DNA of 64,000 bases, taken from Streptomyces sp. NBC_01476. GTDB lineage: Bacteria > Actinomycetota > Actinomycetes > Streptomycetales > Streptomycetaceae. The stretch spans positions 4,287,001 to 4,351,000 of the forward strand of contig NZ_CP109446.1 of assembly GCF_036227265.1 (NCBI RefSeq). Direction: 5' to 3'. The notes under the pieces were generated by a model, which saw nothing but the letters and a program-made list of their open reading frames with translations, had not been told where the DNA came from and did no database searches. Position 1 is the stretch's first letter, and every line of letters starts with the position of its first letter. A program made the position numbers and the translations under genes. This document shows positions 17,590 to 25,863 of this stretch, in pieces.

Positions 17590-17613
17590 TCCGGCCGGGA
17601 CCGCCGCGCCGCC

Positions 17614-18486
17614 TCAGGTGTTGCCGGCGAGGTTCTGCACCCCGGAGAGGGGGCCGTTGAAGTAGTCCTGGTCGCCGGGGAAAGTGCCCGAGTCGGCGTG
17701 CTGCCAGAAGGTGTAGAAGGGCCAGCCCTTCGGCAGTGTGCCGGCGCTGGACGCGTAACGGGCCACGAAGAGCGGGTGGTTGGCCGCGAAGACGGAGCTG
17801 TTCCCGGTGCAGGTGGTCCACCAGCTGCTGGAGGTGTAGATCGTCGCCCACCGCGAGGTCTTGGCGTGCACCTCCGTGACGAAGTCCGAGATCCAGTTGA
17901 CCATCGCGGACTTGCTCAGTCCGTAGCAGGTGGCGCCGTACGGGTTGTACTCGATGTCCACCATGGGCGGCAGCGTCTTGCCGTCCTTCGACCAGTTCCC
18001 GCCGTGCGCGACGAAGTAGTCGGCCTGCGCCTTGCCGGTGGACGAGTCCGGGATCGCGAAGTGGTAGGCGCCGCGGATGAGGCCGGCCTTGTAGGAGTTG
18101 GTGTAGTTCGTGTTGAAGGTGGCGTCCCGGTAGGAGGTGCCTTCGGTGGCCTTGATGTACGTGAAGCGGGCGCCCTTCTTGTAGGCGCCCGCGAAGTCGA
18201 CCGTGCCCTGCCAGCTGCTGATGTCGAAACCGTTGGTCTGGGTGACCCGGGAGGTGGTCTTGCTGCCGGTGCTCTCCACGGCCCGGCCTTCGTGCGCGAC
18301 GACCGTCGAGCCGAGCCAGTCGCGCTCGGGGTGGGTGGGGCGGTGGCGGGAGTCGGTGGCGCCGCTGGCCGTGCCGGGGACGGCGGTGGTCAGGGCGGCC
18401 AGCGCGGCGAGCGCGCCGCCGAGTCCCAGCAGGGAGCGGCGGCGCGAGGTCCATCGGTGTCGTGGTGCGGGTCCGGTGTACTGCAT
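17614..18486 (-). CDS. secreted GH25 muramidase (lysozyme)
   Basis: 290 residues. TSRRRSLLGLGGALAALAAL is a twin-arginine-like export signal. The GH25 barrel begins at GFDISSWQG (catalytic Asp region), continues with YIKATEG, GAYHFA and MVDIEYNPYG (catalytic D-x-E), and ends with FWQHADSGTFPGDQDYFNG. This is the cellosyl/mutanolysin type that cleaves N-acetylmuramyl bonds and often accepts O-acetylated wall. GGAGG six bases upstream fixes the ATG. Convergent with the sialidase, only 24 bases apart; both hydrolases would act on bacterial or host glycans outside the cell. Confidence 0.92.
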   Translation of the reverse strand: MQYTGPAPRHRWTSRRRSLLGLGGALAALAALTTAVPGTASGATDSRHRPTHPERDWLGSTVVAHEGRAVESTGSKTTSRVTQTNGFDISSWQGTVDFAGAYKKGARFTYIKATEGTSYRDATFNTNYTNSYKAGLIRGAYHFAIPDSSTGKAQADYFVAHGGNWSKDGKTLPPMVDIEYNPYGATCYGLSKSAMVNWISDFVTEVHAKTSRWATIYTSSSWWTTCTGNSSVFAANHPLFVARYASSAGTLPKGWPFYTFWQHADSGTFPGDQDYFNGPLSGVQNLAGNT

Positions 18487-18841
18487 GCGGTGCCTCCAAG
18501 GTGTGGGGTGATTCCTTGGTGTGGATTTGGGCCGTGTACAGAGTGAAACCAGCGCAAATACGACCCAATAGGTGTTATTGCACCACTCCGTCCCTGCTCA
18601 TGGGCGCTGGACCCGCGGGTCCGCCCGGTTCTGCCCATCGCATGGCCGCGGCGCACGACGCGCGCGCCGCCGCCGTCCGGGTGACGGCGGCGGTGACGGC
18701 GACAGTGACGGCGATGGCGACCGCGGCGGCTCCGGTGAGGGCCGCTGATGACGCATTCCTTACGGGCCGGCGGGACGGCCCCGCCGGGGAACAGCGGTCC
18801 CGGGGGCCGCGTTGACGCCGACAACAGAGAGGGGCGAGACG
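18487..18841. other. 355-base divergent gap, no gene assigned
   Basis: Lies between the muramidase (leftward) and the 58-residue ORF (rightward). The part nearest the muramidase (about 18510-18590) is relatively AT-rich and probably holds its promoter, but no canonical hexamer pair was recognised. Confidence 0.3.
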
Positions 18842-19018
18842 ATGACGAACTCCGAGCAGGTAAGGAACGCGGAGCAGGTCACCCGCCAGGCCCGTTTCGG
18901 CAGGCTGCCGGAGCGGATCAGGATCGAGGACACCGTCGAGGAGACACCCGCGACCGTGCTGGACCCGGCGCGGAACACGTACAACGCCGACGAGTGGCTG
19001 ATCCGTAACGTCGTCTAG
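18842..19018 (+). CDS. 58-residue orphan peptide
   Basis: GAGAGGGG lies about seven bases before the ATG, and a perfect terminator hairpin follows the stop, so this looks like an expressed monocistronic unit. The peptide is hydrophilic and charged, with TRQARFGRLPERIRIEDTVE in the middle and a Tyr/Trp-containing end (YNADEWLIRNVV). There is no signal peptide, membrane segment or cysteine. It could be a small regulator or a ribosomal-peptide precursor, but no modifying enzyme lies next to it. Function unknown. Confidence 0.6.
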   Translation: MTNSEQVRNAEQVTRQARFGRLPERIRIEDTVEETPATVLDPARNTYNADEWLIRNVV

Positions 19019-19051
19019 CCGGACACGGAGCCGGAGCCGGGCGTGCGTGTG

Positions 19052-19087
19052 CGGCGGCCGGCCCCCCAGCCAGGGGGCCGGCCGCCG
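19052..19087. terminator. perfect 15-bp bidirectional terminator hairpin
   Basis: CGGCGGCCGGCCCCC (19052-19066) pairs perfectly with 19073-19087 around a 6-base loop, between the convergent small peptide gene and the GH88/105 gene. Confidence 0.8.
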
Positions 19088-19108
19088 TGTGCTGCCGGGG
19101 CGCGCCGG

Positions 19109-20713
19109 TCAGGCGCCGCCGAGGTCGAACTGCTCCCAGGCGCCGATGGTGGTGCGGTTCGCGACCAGGGCGGACGCGCCGGCGTTCTCCGCGGTGACGT
19201 AACGGTTGTTCACCACGGCCTGGAAGCTGACGGTGCCGTTGGCGTTGTCGATCCGGCGGAAGGTCTCCCACTGGCTCACCGACGTGCGGTTGGCGATCAG
19301 CGGTGCGGCGCCGGCGTTCTCCGCGGTCACGATCTTCCCGTTCGCGTGTGCGCGCAGGGCGACGGCGCCGCCCCCCTGGTCCAGCAGGTCGAAGGTCTCC
19401 CACCCCTGGGCGGTCGTCCGGTTGGCGATCAGCGGTGCGGCGCCCGCCTTGTCGGCGGTCACGAAGAGCCCGTTGGCACGGGCCCGCAGGGTCACCGCCG
19501 TGCTGGTGCCCGGGCCGCCGGTGCCGCCGCCGGGCGCGGCGAGCCCGGCGAGTTCGGTGCCGGCCAGCAGGAAGCCGCCGACGCCGAAGTCGGCGGTGCT
19601 GTCGTAGGTGACCGGCTGGCTGGAGTCCGGCCGGTCGCCGACCTTCTGGATGTAGCCGAGCACGCCGTCGGGGTGGACCGCGGTGGCCACCAGTCCGTTC
19701 CAGGCGCGGGCGGCCACCGGCAGGTAGGTGGCGCTGTCCACCAGTCCCGCGCCGATCGCGTACGCGGTGCCGTAGACGAAGAAGACGGTGCCGCTGGTCT
19801 CCGGGCCGGGGAAGTGGTCCGGGTCGGCGAGGTTGACGTTCCAGAAACCGTCCGTGCGCTGCACCGCGGCCACCGCGGTGACCAGCGCGGTGAGCGTGGC
19901 ACGGTACTCGGCCGCGTCGGCCTGCCCGGCGGGCAGCGCCTTGAGCACCTTGGTGTGCGCCCCGGCCACCCAGCCGTTGCCGCGTGACCAGAGCACCGGC
20001 TTGCCGGACGGTGACAGGATGCCGCCGGGCAGGAAGTTCTTGTCGCGGTACCAGAGGCCGCGGCTCGGACTGTAGAGCCCGGGGCCGCCCTCGGCGCTCT
20101 TGGTGTGCTGGTAGAGGCTGTGCATCTTGGTCCAGTAGCCGCTGTCCCCGCGCAGCGCGCCCAGCCGTGCGAACTGCGGCATCGCCATGTGCAGGGCGTC
20201 GTCCCACCACCAGTCGTCGTTCTTGCCGACCTGGTCGGTGGAGGTCATCCGGTGCAGGCAGGTCTCGATGGCGCTGATGGTGGCGTCGTCCGGCGCGGCC
20301 TCGTAGAGGTCGAGGTACGCCTGGCCCGCGCACTGGTTGTCGGCGTCGCGGGTGGTGGTCCCGCCGTTCAGCCCGTAACCGTGCTGCTCCGCCCACCCGC
20401 GGACGTAGTCGAGGTAGCCGGCGTCCCCGGTGAGCCGCTGGAGGGCCATCAGCCCGCTCATGAAGGTGGCGTTGGCCCACAGATTGTCGCCGGGATCGCT
20501 GTGTGCGCCGAGCCAGTGGTCCGCGACGCGTCGCATCACCGCCACTATCGCGTCGCGCCCCGGCAGCGTGACCGCGGGCACCGCGAACGCGGCGGCCTGT
20601 GCCTGTCCGGCGGTTCGCGCGCCTCCGGCGGCGTGTGCGGTGCCGGCTCCGAGCGCCGGCAGCGCGGCGCCGGCGAGTGCCACCCCGCCGGCCAGGAAAC
20701 TTCGTCGGTCCAT
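19109..20713 (-). CDS. exported GH88/GH105-like hydrolase with fascin-like C-terminal domain
   Basis: 534 residues. Tat signal MDRRSFLAGGVALAGAALPA; GAGAGG eight bases upstream fixes the ATG. The alpha6/alpha6 barrel has DNLWANATFMSGL, DDWWWDDALHMAMP (catalytic Asp region) and LWSRGNGWV, typical of unsaturated glucuronyl or rhamnogalacturonyl hydrolases. After a Gly-rich linker comes a module of about 125 residues with three imperfect repeats (ALRAHANGKIVTAENAGAAP type), the fascin-like beta-trefoil used for carbohydrate binding. Likely removes 4,5-unsaturated uronic acids from oligosaccharides made by lyases; exact substrate unknown. A promoter is visible at 20841-20869. Confidence 0.85.
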   Translation of the reverse strand: MDRRSFLAGGVALAGAALPALGAGTAHAAGGARTAGQAQAAAFAVPAVTLPGRDAIVAVMRRVADHWLGAHSDPGDNLWANATFMSGLMALQRLTGDAGYLDYVRGWAEQHGYGLNGGTTTRDADNQCAGQAYLDLYEAAPDDATISAIETCLHRMTSTDQVGKNDDWWWDDALHMAMPQFARLGALRGDSGYWTKMHSLYQHTKSAEGGPGLYSPSRGLWYRDKNFLPGGILSPSGKPVLWSRGNGWVAGAHTKVLKALPAGQADAAEYRATLTALVTAVAAVQRTDGFWNVNLADPDHFPGPETSGTVFFVYGTAYAIGAGLVDSATYLPVAARAWNGLVATAVHPDGVLGYIQKVGDRPDSSQPVTYDSTADFGVGGFLLAGTELAGLAAPGGGTGGPGTSTAVTLRARANGLFVTADKAGAAPLIANRTTAQGWETFDLLDQGGGAVALRAHANGKIVTAENAGAAPLIANRTSVSQWETFRRIDNANGTVSFQAVVNNRYVTAENAGASALVANRTTIGAWEQFDLGGA

Positions 20714-21063
20714 AGGGACGCCTCTCGTGGAAAGTCGTGGGGGGACGAGGGCTTTTTCGTGCACGGCGAACGTGCCTCCGGCGCCTGGGTGTTCACATGG
20801 GCGAACTGTGGTCGCCGACGTGACCACGAAGGCCCCGCCGACCGTAGGACTGGACCAATCCCGCGTCAACCCTCCGCGCAGCGGAAGCCCCGCACGGGGA
20901 CACCGGCCAGGCCGGGTCCGGCACACCGCCCGCGTCCGCCCGGAAGGCGGCCCGCGGTGTCCGTTGGGTGCGGTCGCACGGCGGAGGGAGATCAGCTCGC
21001 TATGCCGACGGAGCGTGCGTGCCAGGCGCCGCGGGACAGGCGGCTGGTGCCGGACACCGCCTC
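20714..21063. other. upstream region of GH88/105 gene and MITE flank
   Basis: 350 bases holding the promoter described at 20841-20869. The rest, up to the left terminal repeat at 21064, shows no gene or repeat. Confidence 0.4.
20841..20869 (-). promoter_or_regulatory. sigma-HrdB-type promoter of the GH88/105 gene
   Basis: On the minus strand TTGACG (20864-20869), a 17-base spacer and TACGGT (20841-20846), close to the vegetative consensus. It implies a leader of about 120 bases before the start at 20713. Confidence 0.6.
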
Positions 21064-21226
21064 AGGGCTGTCCCGTCATCCCCGGCGGGCGCGCGACGAC
21101 AGCTGCGGCGCCTCGCTGCGTTGTCGGGCCGTCCGGATACGACCCGGTATGAGGACGACCCTCCGCCTGGCGATCCACCGCATCTGACGCCGCACGCTGA
21201 TCCACCGGGGATGACGGGACAGCCCT
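21064..21226. mobile_element. 163-bp MITE-like element with 22-bp perfect inverted termini
   Basis: AGGGCTGTCCCGTCATCCCCGG (given here as two parts: AGGGCTGTCCC, GTCATCCCCGG) at 21064-21085 is exactly inverted at 21205-21226. Extending outward, CCTC on the left faces CCTA in the inverted right flank, giving 25 of 26 matches. The interior has no open frame but a long imperfect stem (CGACGACAGC...GCGTTGTCG). Termini of the GGCTGTCCCGT kind are seen in IS5-like elements of Streptomyces, so this is probably a non-autonomous derivative. The flanks do not show a clear target duplication. It ends 40 bases before the helicase start. Confidence 0.7.
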
Positions 21227-21266
21227 TAGGCTGGCCAGTCCGCGGGAGGAGAGGGAGGCGGACGGG

Positions 21267-24200
21267 GTGGGCGAGCGGCAGCGGGCGGCCGGGGTGGTGC
21301 GGTTCTGGCGGGCCGTCGAGCTGTTCAGCCCGCAGCAGGTGCCCGCGGTGCGGCCCGCGGAGCAGGTCTTCGCGGTGCGTCCTGACCGGCCGCTGCCGTG
21401 GGAGGCGCGCAGCCCGCTGCCGGCCGCGCGGCCGGGCCACGTGTGGCAGCACACCGTCTACTGCGGGGTCTTCGCCGTCGAACGGGTCCGTGACGTGCTC
21501 GCCGAGGTGTTCCCCGACGCCGCCCAGGAGGATCTGGACGGACGGGTCGGCGGCGACAGCGCCCTGCTGGCGTTCACGGTCAACGAGGACGGCCTGCTGC
21601 TCCAGGACTCGGTGGGCGTGTCGACCTGCGCCTGGGCGGTCGGCCGCACCCGGTCGCCGGGCCCGGACGACCTCGACTGGCTGGCGGGCTTCGCCGAACA
21701 GGCGGCCCACTGCGAACGGCAACTGCTGGATCTGGGCGACGGCCGGCTCACCGTGCGGCGGGGCGGCGCGGCGGCGGGCGCGAGCGGTCTGCTCGCGGCG
21801 GCCGGGCAACTCGTGGCGAACGCGGTGACCGGGGGCGCGGTGACCGGACTGACCACGCTCGCCACCGGCGCGGTGGGCCGCCTCCTCGACGGCGTGGTGG
21901 GCGAGGCGGCGCAGGCGGCGGCCGGCGGGGCCGTGGAGAGCCTGGCGACCGGAGTGGCGGACGCGGTCCTGGGCGGGGGCGGGACACACGAGCCGGCAGC
22001 GGCGAGGGCGGACGCGGCAGCGGCACCTGCACCGGCGGACGAGGACTGGCTGCCGGAGAATCTCGGCAGCCGCCCGCTGACCTTCGAGGGCATCGCCGCC
22101 TTCACCGCCTGGCTCGCCGCCCGGCTGGGGGTGACCGCCGACCTGGTGCCCGACGCGGCCCGGGTGCGGAGCGTGCGGGTACGGGAGGAGCACGCCGGTG
22201 AGTCCACCGGCCAGGACTTCCTCAACAGCTTCGTCGCCGAGGACCTGGAACGGGTCACGGGCGAACTGGCCCGGGGCCGGACCGGCCCGGCCCTCACCAC
22301 CTATCTCACCGCCGCGGAGAGCATCGACACCGCGCGGCGCCGGGACGTCCGCGAGCACCCCGCCGAGGTGCTGGCCGGCGTCGAGCCCCGGCTCGTACCG
22401 CTCGGCAGGTGGCCCTCGGCGGCCGACCGCTCGCTCGCCCTGAGCCAGCAGTTCGCCGTCAACACCCTCCTCGCGGAAGCGGCCGGACCGGCCGGCGGCG
22501 CTCTCTTCGCGGTGAACGGCCCGCCCGGCACCGGAAAGACCACCATGCTGCGGGACGTGATAGCCGCGCTGGTCACCAGCCGGGCCTGCGCGCTCGCCGA
22601 ACTCGCCAGTCCCCGGGCGGCGTTCGGCAAGGCGTACACCTGGCGCAGCGAGCGGTACACCCGCACCGTCCGCCGGCTCAAGGCCGAACTGACCGGCTAC
22701 GAGATGGTGGTGGCCTCCGCCAACAACGGCGCGGTGGAGAACATCACCGACGAGATCCCGGCCAGGGCCGCCATCGCCGAGCAGTGGCACGACGAGGCCG
22801 CCTACCTCAGCGGCCCGGCCCGCCTGATGCTCGGCGGCGCACCGGCGTGGGGCGCTGTCGCGGCCCGCCTCGGCAACCGCCGGAACCGCAACGACTTCAC
22901 CCGGAGCTTCTGGTGGGGCAACCCCCCGCAGGGGCAGCGCAGGACCGGGACCGGGCGCCAGGGCGGCGGTACGGAACCGGGCCTGCGCCAACTCCTCAGC
23001 GGCAAGCCCGCCGGCCCCGCCGCCGAACCACCCGCCCCCGTCGACTGGCCCGCCGCGGTGCGCCGCTTCAAGGCCGCCAAGCGCCAGGTGGAGCGGCTGC
23101 GCAGCGAACGGCAGCGGGCCGCGGGCGCGTTGGCGGACCTCACCACCGTCCGGCAGGACGCCGAGGCCGCCGCCCGGAAGGCGGCGGAGGCCGCGGGCCG
23201 GCTCCCGGAGCTGGTACGGCGCGCGGCGGCGGCGCGGGAAGAAGCCGAGCGGCTGGCAGCGGTCGAGGAGGCCAGGCGGGAGCGCCGCCGGGACCACCGG
23301 GCGACCCAGCCCGACCTGATACAGAGCCTGTTCACCCTCGGCGGCGCCAACCGCTCCTGGCAGGAGGAGTACGACCGGCTCACCGCGGCACTCCAGGAGG
23401 CGGCGACGGCGGCCGAGGCGGCCCGCCGGCTCCAGGACGCGACGGACCGCGAGACGGAGTCGGCGGAGCGACTCGCCGCGGACGCCCGGGTCGCGCAGGA
23501 CGCGGTGGCGGCGCTGGAACGCAAGGTCGCGCAGGCGCGGGCGCGTTGGGGCGACCACCTGCCCGACCCGGCGGCCTTCACCGCGGGCGCCGACCCGGAG
23601 ACGGTGGAGCGGCGGGAGAAGTCCGCACCCTGGGCGGACGAGGAGTTCGCCACCGCCCGCACCCGGCTCTTCCTCGAAGCGCTGCGCCTGCACGAGGAGT
23701 TCCTGCGGGCCGCGGGACCGACGATGCTGGCGAACCTCGACGCGGCCATGGAAGTCGTCGGCGGCGACGCACCGAAGGACCTCCCGGCCGACGCGGTACG
23801 CGCCGCCTGGCAGAGCCTCTTCCTCGCCGTCCCCGTGGTCTCGACCACCTTCGCCTCCTTCGACCGGCTCTTCGCCGGGCTCGGCCGTGAGGACATCGGC
23901 TGGCTCTTCGTGGACGAGGCCGGGCAGGCCGCGCCGCAGCTGCCGGTCGGCGCGCTCTGGCGCAGCAGGCGGGCGCTGCTCCTCGGCGATCCGCTGCAGC
24001 TCGAACCGGTGGTCGTCCTGCCGTGGAAGGCGCAGCAGCGGCTGCGCGAGCACCACGGGGTCGCCCAGGAGTGGGCCCCGTCGTGGACGTCGGCGCAGCA
24101 GGTGGCCGACCGGACGGCCCGCTGGGGCACCACGCTGCCGGCGGACCTGCCCGACGGCTCGGCACAGGTGTGGGTGGGTGCGCCGCTGCGGGTGCACCGG

Positions 24201-24755
24201 CGCTGCGACGAGCCGATGTTCGGGGTGAGCAACGCCATCGCCTACGACGGTCTGATGGTCCACGCGGTGGGCGGGCGGGGGGAGTTCGCACCGCCCCGGG
24301 AGAGCTTCTGGTGGCATGTGCGGTCGCGGGAGACGACCGGCAGGTGGGTGCCGGCGGAGGGCAGGGCGCTGGCCGACGCGGTGCGGAGGCTGCGCCGGGA
24401 CGGGCTGCCGGAGGACGGCCTCTTCGTGCTCAGCCCGTTCCGCGACGTCGCCTCCGGCGCCAGGTCGGTGCTGGCCGGGCTGGTGCCCCCGCACCGGATC
24501 GGCACCGTCCACACCGCGCAGGGCAAGGAGGCCGATGTGGTGCTGCTGATCCTGGGCACGCACCCCGACGCGGCCGGCTCCCGCCGCTGGGCCGCCGCCC
24601 GGCCCAACCTCCTCAACGTCGCGGTCAGCCGGGCCCGCCGCCGCCTGATCGTGATCGGCGACCACGATGCCTGGCGTGCCCAGAACCACTTCTCGGTACT
24701 GGCGGCCCGCCTCCCCCGCTTCGACCACCCGGGCCCGGCCGCCGGCCCGCGCTGA
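21267..24755 (+). CDS. UPF1/DNA2-like superfamily 1 helicase with coiled-coil insert
   Basis: 1162-residue ATP-dependent helicase. Residues 1-400 are a non-conserved N-terminal region containing a Gly/Ala-rich hydrophobic stretch (about 170-235). The helicase core starts with FAVNGPPGTGKTT (motif I), followed by a charged Arg/Glu/Ala coiled coil (about 600-760) that splits domain 1A, then LFVDEAGQ (motif II, DEAG), LLGDPLQLEPV (III), TVHTAQGKEADVV (V) and NVAVSRARRRLIVIGD (VI). The GTG at 21267 has GGGAGG eight bases before it. A monocistronic AAA_11/AAA_12-type helicase; such proteins act in nucleic acid repair, RNA processing or phage defence, and no partner gene narrows it here. Confidence 0.88.
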   Translation: MGERQRAAGVVRFWRAVELFSPQQVPAVRPAEQVFAVRPDRPLPWEARSPLPAARPGHVWQHTVYCGVFAVERVRDVLAEVFPDAAQEDLDGRVGGDSALLAFTVNEDGLLLQDSVGVSTCAWAVGRTRSPGPDDLDWLAGFAEQAAHCERQLLDLGDGRLTVRRGGAAAGASGLLAAAGQLVANAVTGGAVTGLTTLATGAVGRLLDGVVGEAAQAAAGGAVESLATGVADAVLGGGGTHEPAAARADAAAAPAPADEDWLPENLGSRPLTFEGIAAFTAWLAARLGVTADLVPDAARVRSVRVREEHAGESTGQDFLNSFVAEDLERVTGELARGRTGPALTTYLTAAESIDTARRRDVREHPAEVLAGVEPRLVPLGRWPSAADRSLALSQQFAVNTLLAEAAGPAGGALFAVNGPPGTGKTTMLRDVIAALVTSRACALAELASPRAAFGKAYTWRSERYTRTVRRLKAELTGYEMVVASANNGAVENITDEIPARAAIAEQWHDEAAYLSGPARLMLGGAPAWGAVAARLGNRRNRNDFTRSFWWGNPPQGQRRTGTGRQGGGTEPGLRQLLSGKPAGPAAEPPAPVDWPAAVRRFKAAKRQVERLRSERQRAAGALADLTTVRQDAEAAARKAAEAAGRLPELVRRAAAAREEAERLAAVEEARRERRRDHRATQPDLIQSLFTLGGANRSWQEEYDRLTAALQEAATAAEAARRLQDATDRETESAERLAADARVAQDAVAALERKVAQARARWGDHLPDPAAFTAGADPETVERREKSAPWADEEFATARTRLFLEALRLHEEFLRAAGPTMLANLDAAMEVVGGDAPKDLPADAVRAAWQSLFLAVPVVSTTFASFDRLFAGLGREDIGWLFVDEAGQAAPQLPVGALWRSRRALLLGDPLQLEPVVVLPWKAQQRLREHHGVAQEWAPSWTSAQQVADRTARWGTTLPADLPDGSAQVWVGAPLRVHRRCDEPMFGVSNAIAYDGLMVHAVGGRGEFAPPRESFWWHVRSRETTGRWVPAEGRALADAVRRLRRDGLPEDGLFVLSPFRDVASGARSVLAGLVPPHRIGTVHTAQGKEADVVLLILGTHPDAAGSRRWAAARPNLLNVAVSRARRRLIVIGDHDAWRAQNHFSVLAARLPRFDHPGPAAGPR

Positions 24756-24926
24756 GCGGATCCGCCGCGGCGACTACCCCGGAAGACCGGGCGTACTCCT
24801 CCTTCAGCGGCCCTCAAGTGAACGTACGGACGCGGGGCAGCCGCCTTGGTGGGAGCAGCCGGCCGGGAGAACGGCCGGGTCCCGTCCCCATTCGCTGTCC
24901 GAGGTCCATCCGGCAAAGGAGCCCCC

Positions 24927-25001
24927 ATGTACATAGGTATCGGCACGATCGTCCTCATCATCGTCATCGTGCTGATCGTCATGATGGTGCGGCGCGGCTG
25001 A
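24927..25001 (+). CDS. 24-residue single-span membrane peptide
   Basis: AAAGGAG followed by five bases and ATG. Translation is MYIGIGTIVLIIVIVLIVMM followed by VRRG and TGA: one hydrophobic helix with a positively charged C-terminus, topology expected N-out or surface-associated. The near-perfect ribosome site and clean stop argue for a real gene despite the size. Comparable tiny hydrophobic proteins are common in actinomycetes, often stress-related; the function of this one is unknown. Confidence 0.65.
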   Translation: MYIGIGTIVLIIVIVLIVMMVRRG

Positions 25002-25046
25002 CGTTTTCCTCTGTCCCTGTGCTTCCCCCTGTGCCGGAACGGTCTG

Positions 25047-25072
25047 GAGCGGTCCACCCCTGGTGGCCGCTC
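25047..25072. terminator. hairpin at the 3' ends of convergent genes
   Basis: GAGCGG-T-CCACC pairs with GGTGGCCGCTC with one bulged base and a 3-base loop. It overlaps the stop codon of the SDR gene and follows the small membrane peptide. Confidence 0.5.
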
Positions 25073-25817
25073 AGATCTGTGTCTGGCCGCCGTTGATCTC
25101 GTAGACGGAGCCGGTGACGAAGGAGGCTTCGTCGGAGAGCAGGAACTCCACCACCGCGGCCACTTCCTCCAGGGTGCCGGGCCGGTTCATCGCCGTCTTG
25201 GCGGCGATCGTGGCGCGCACCTCGGGCGGCAGCGCCTGGGCGGACGGTCCGTCGATCGGGCCGGGTGCGACCGCGTTGATCCGGATGCCGCGCCGGGCGT
25301 ACTCCACCGCGGCGGACCTGGTCAGCCCGACGATGCCGTGCTTCGAGGCGGCGTAGGCGGCCCGCCCGGCGTGTGCCATCACCCCCGCGGTGGAGGCCAT
25401 GTTGACGATCGCGCCGCCGCCCCGGCCGACGAAGTAGGTCAGTTCGGCCTTCATGCTGTGGAAGATCCCGGTGAGGTTGACGTCGATGACCCGCTGCCAC
25501 TGCGCCGGGTCGATCTCGTGGAGGTCGACGAGCTGCGGGGTGACGCCGGCGTTGTTGAAGGCGATGTCGAGCCCTCCGTAGGTGGCGACCGCGAACTCCA
25601 CCAGCCGCTCGGTCTCTTCGAGGACCGACACGTCCGCGACGAAGGGTGTCGCCTCTCCGCCGCCGGCGCGGATCTCCCGGGCCACCCGCTCGGCGCTCTC
25701 CCGGTCGCGGTCGGCGACCACGATCCGGGCGCCGTCCCGGGTGAGCCGCTTGGCTCCCGCTTCACCGAGACCGGAGCCGGCCCCGGTGACGATGCCTGTC
25801 TTTGCGTTCACTGACAC
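25071..25817 (-). CDS. short-chain dehydrogenase/reductase
   Basis: 248-residue classical SDR. Rossmann motif TGAGSGLG at 11-18, NNAG, the catalytic Ser (NMASTAG) and YxxxK (YAASKHG) are all present, followed by PGPIDG. The GTG start has GGAG seven bases upstream. Likely NAD(P)-dependent alcohol/ketone oxidoreductase; substrate unknown. It follows the VOC gene after 46 bases on the same strand, so the two probably form a unit repressed by the divergent TetR protein. Confidence 0.9.
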   Translation of the reverse strand: MSVNAKTGIVTGAGSGLGEAGAKRLTRDGARIVVADRDRESAERVAREIRAGGGEATPFVADVSVLEETERLVEFAVATYGGLDIAFNNAGVTPQLVDLHEIDPAQWQRVIDVNLTGIFHSMKAELTYFVGRGGGAIVNMASTAGVMAHAGRAAYAASKHGIVGLTRSAAVEYARRGIRINAVAPGPIDGPSAQALPPEVRATIAAKTAMNRPGTLEEVAAVVEFLLSDEASFVTGSVYEINGGQTQI

Positions 25818-25863
25818 GATGAGTCTCCTTCTGGCCCGGCCGGGGGTTCCCGGACGGCGGAAT

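Noticed and set aside
21000..24728. 1242-codon open frame on the minus strand opposite the helicase
   Set aside because: Arg/Gly/Ala/His-rich composition without domains; the plus-strand frame has all helicase motifs. High-GC antisense frame.
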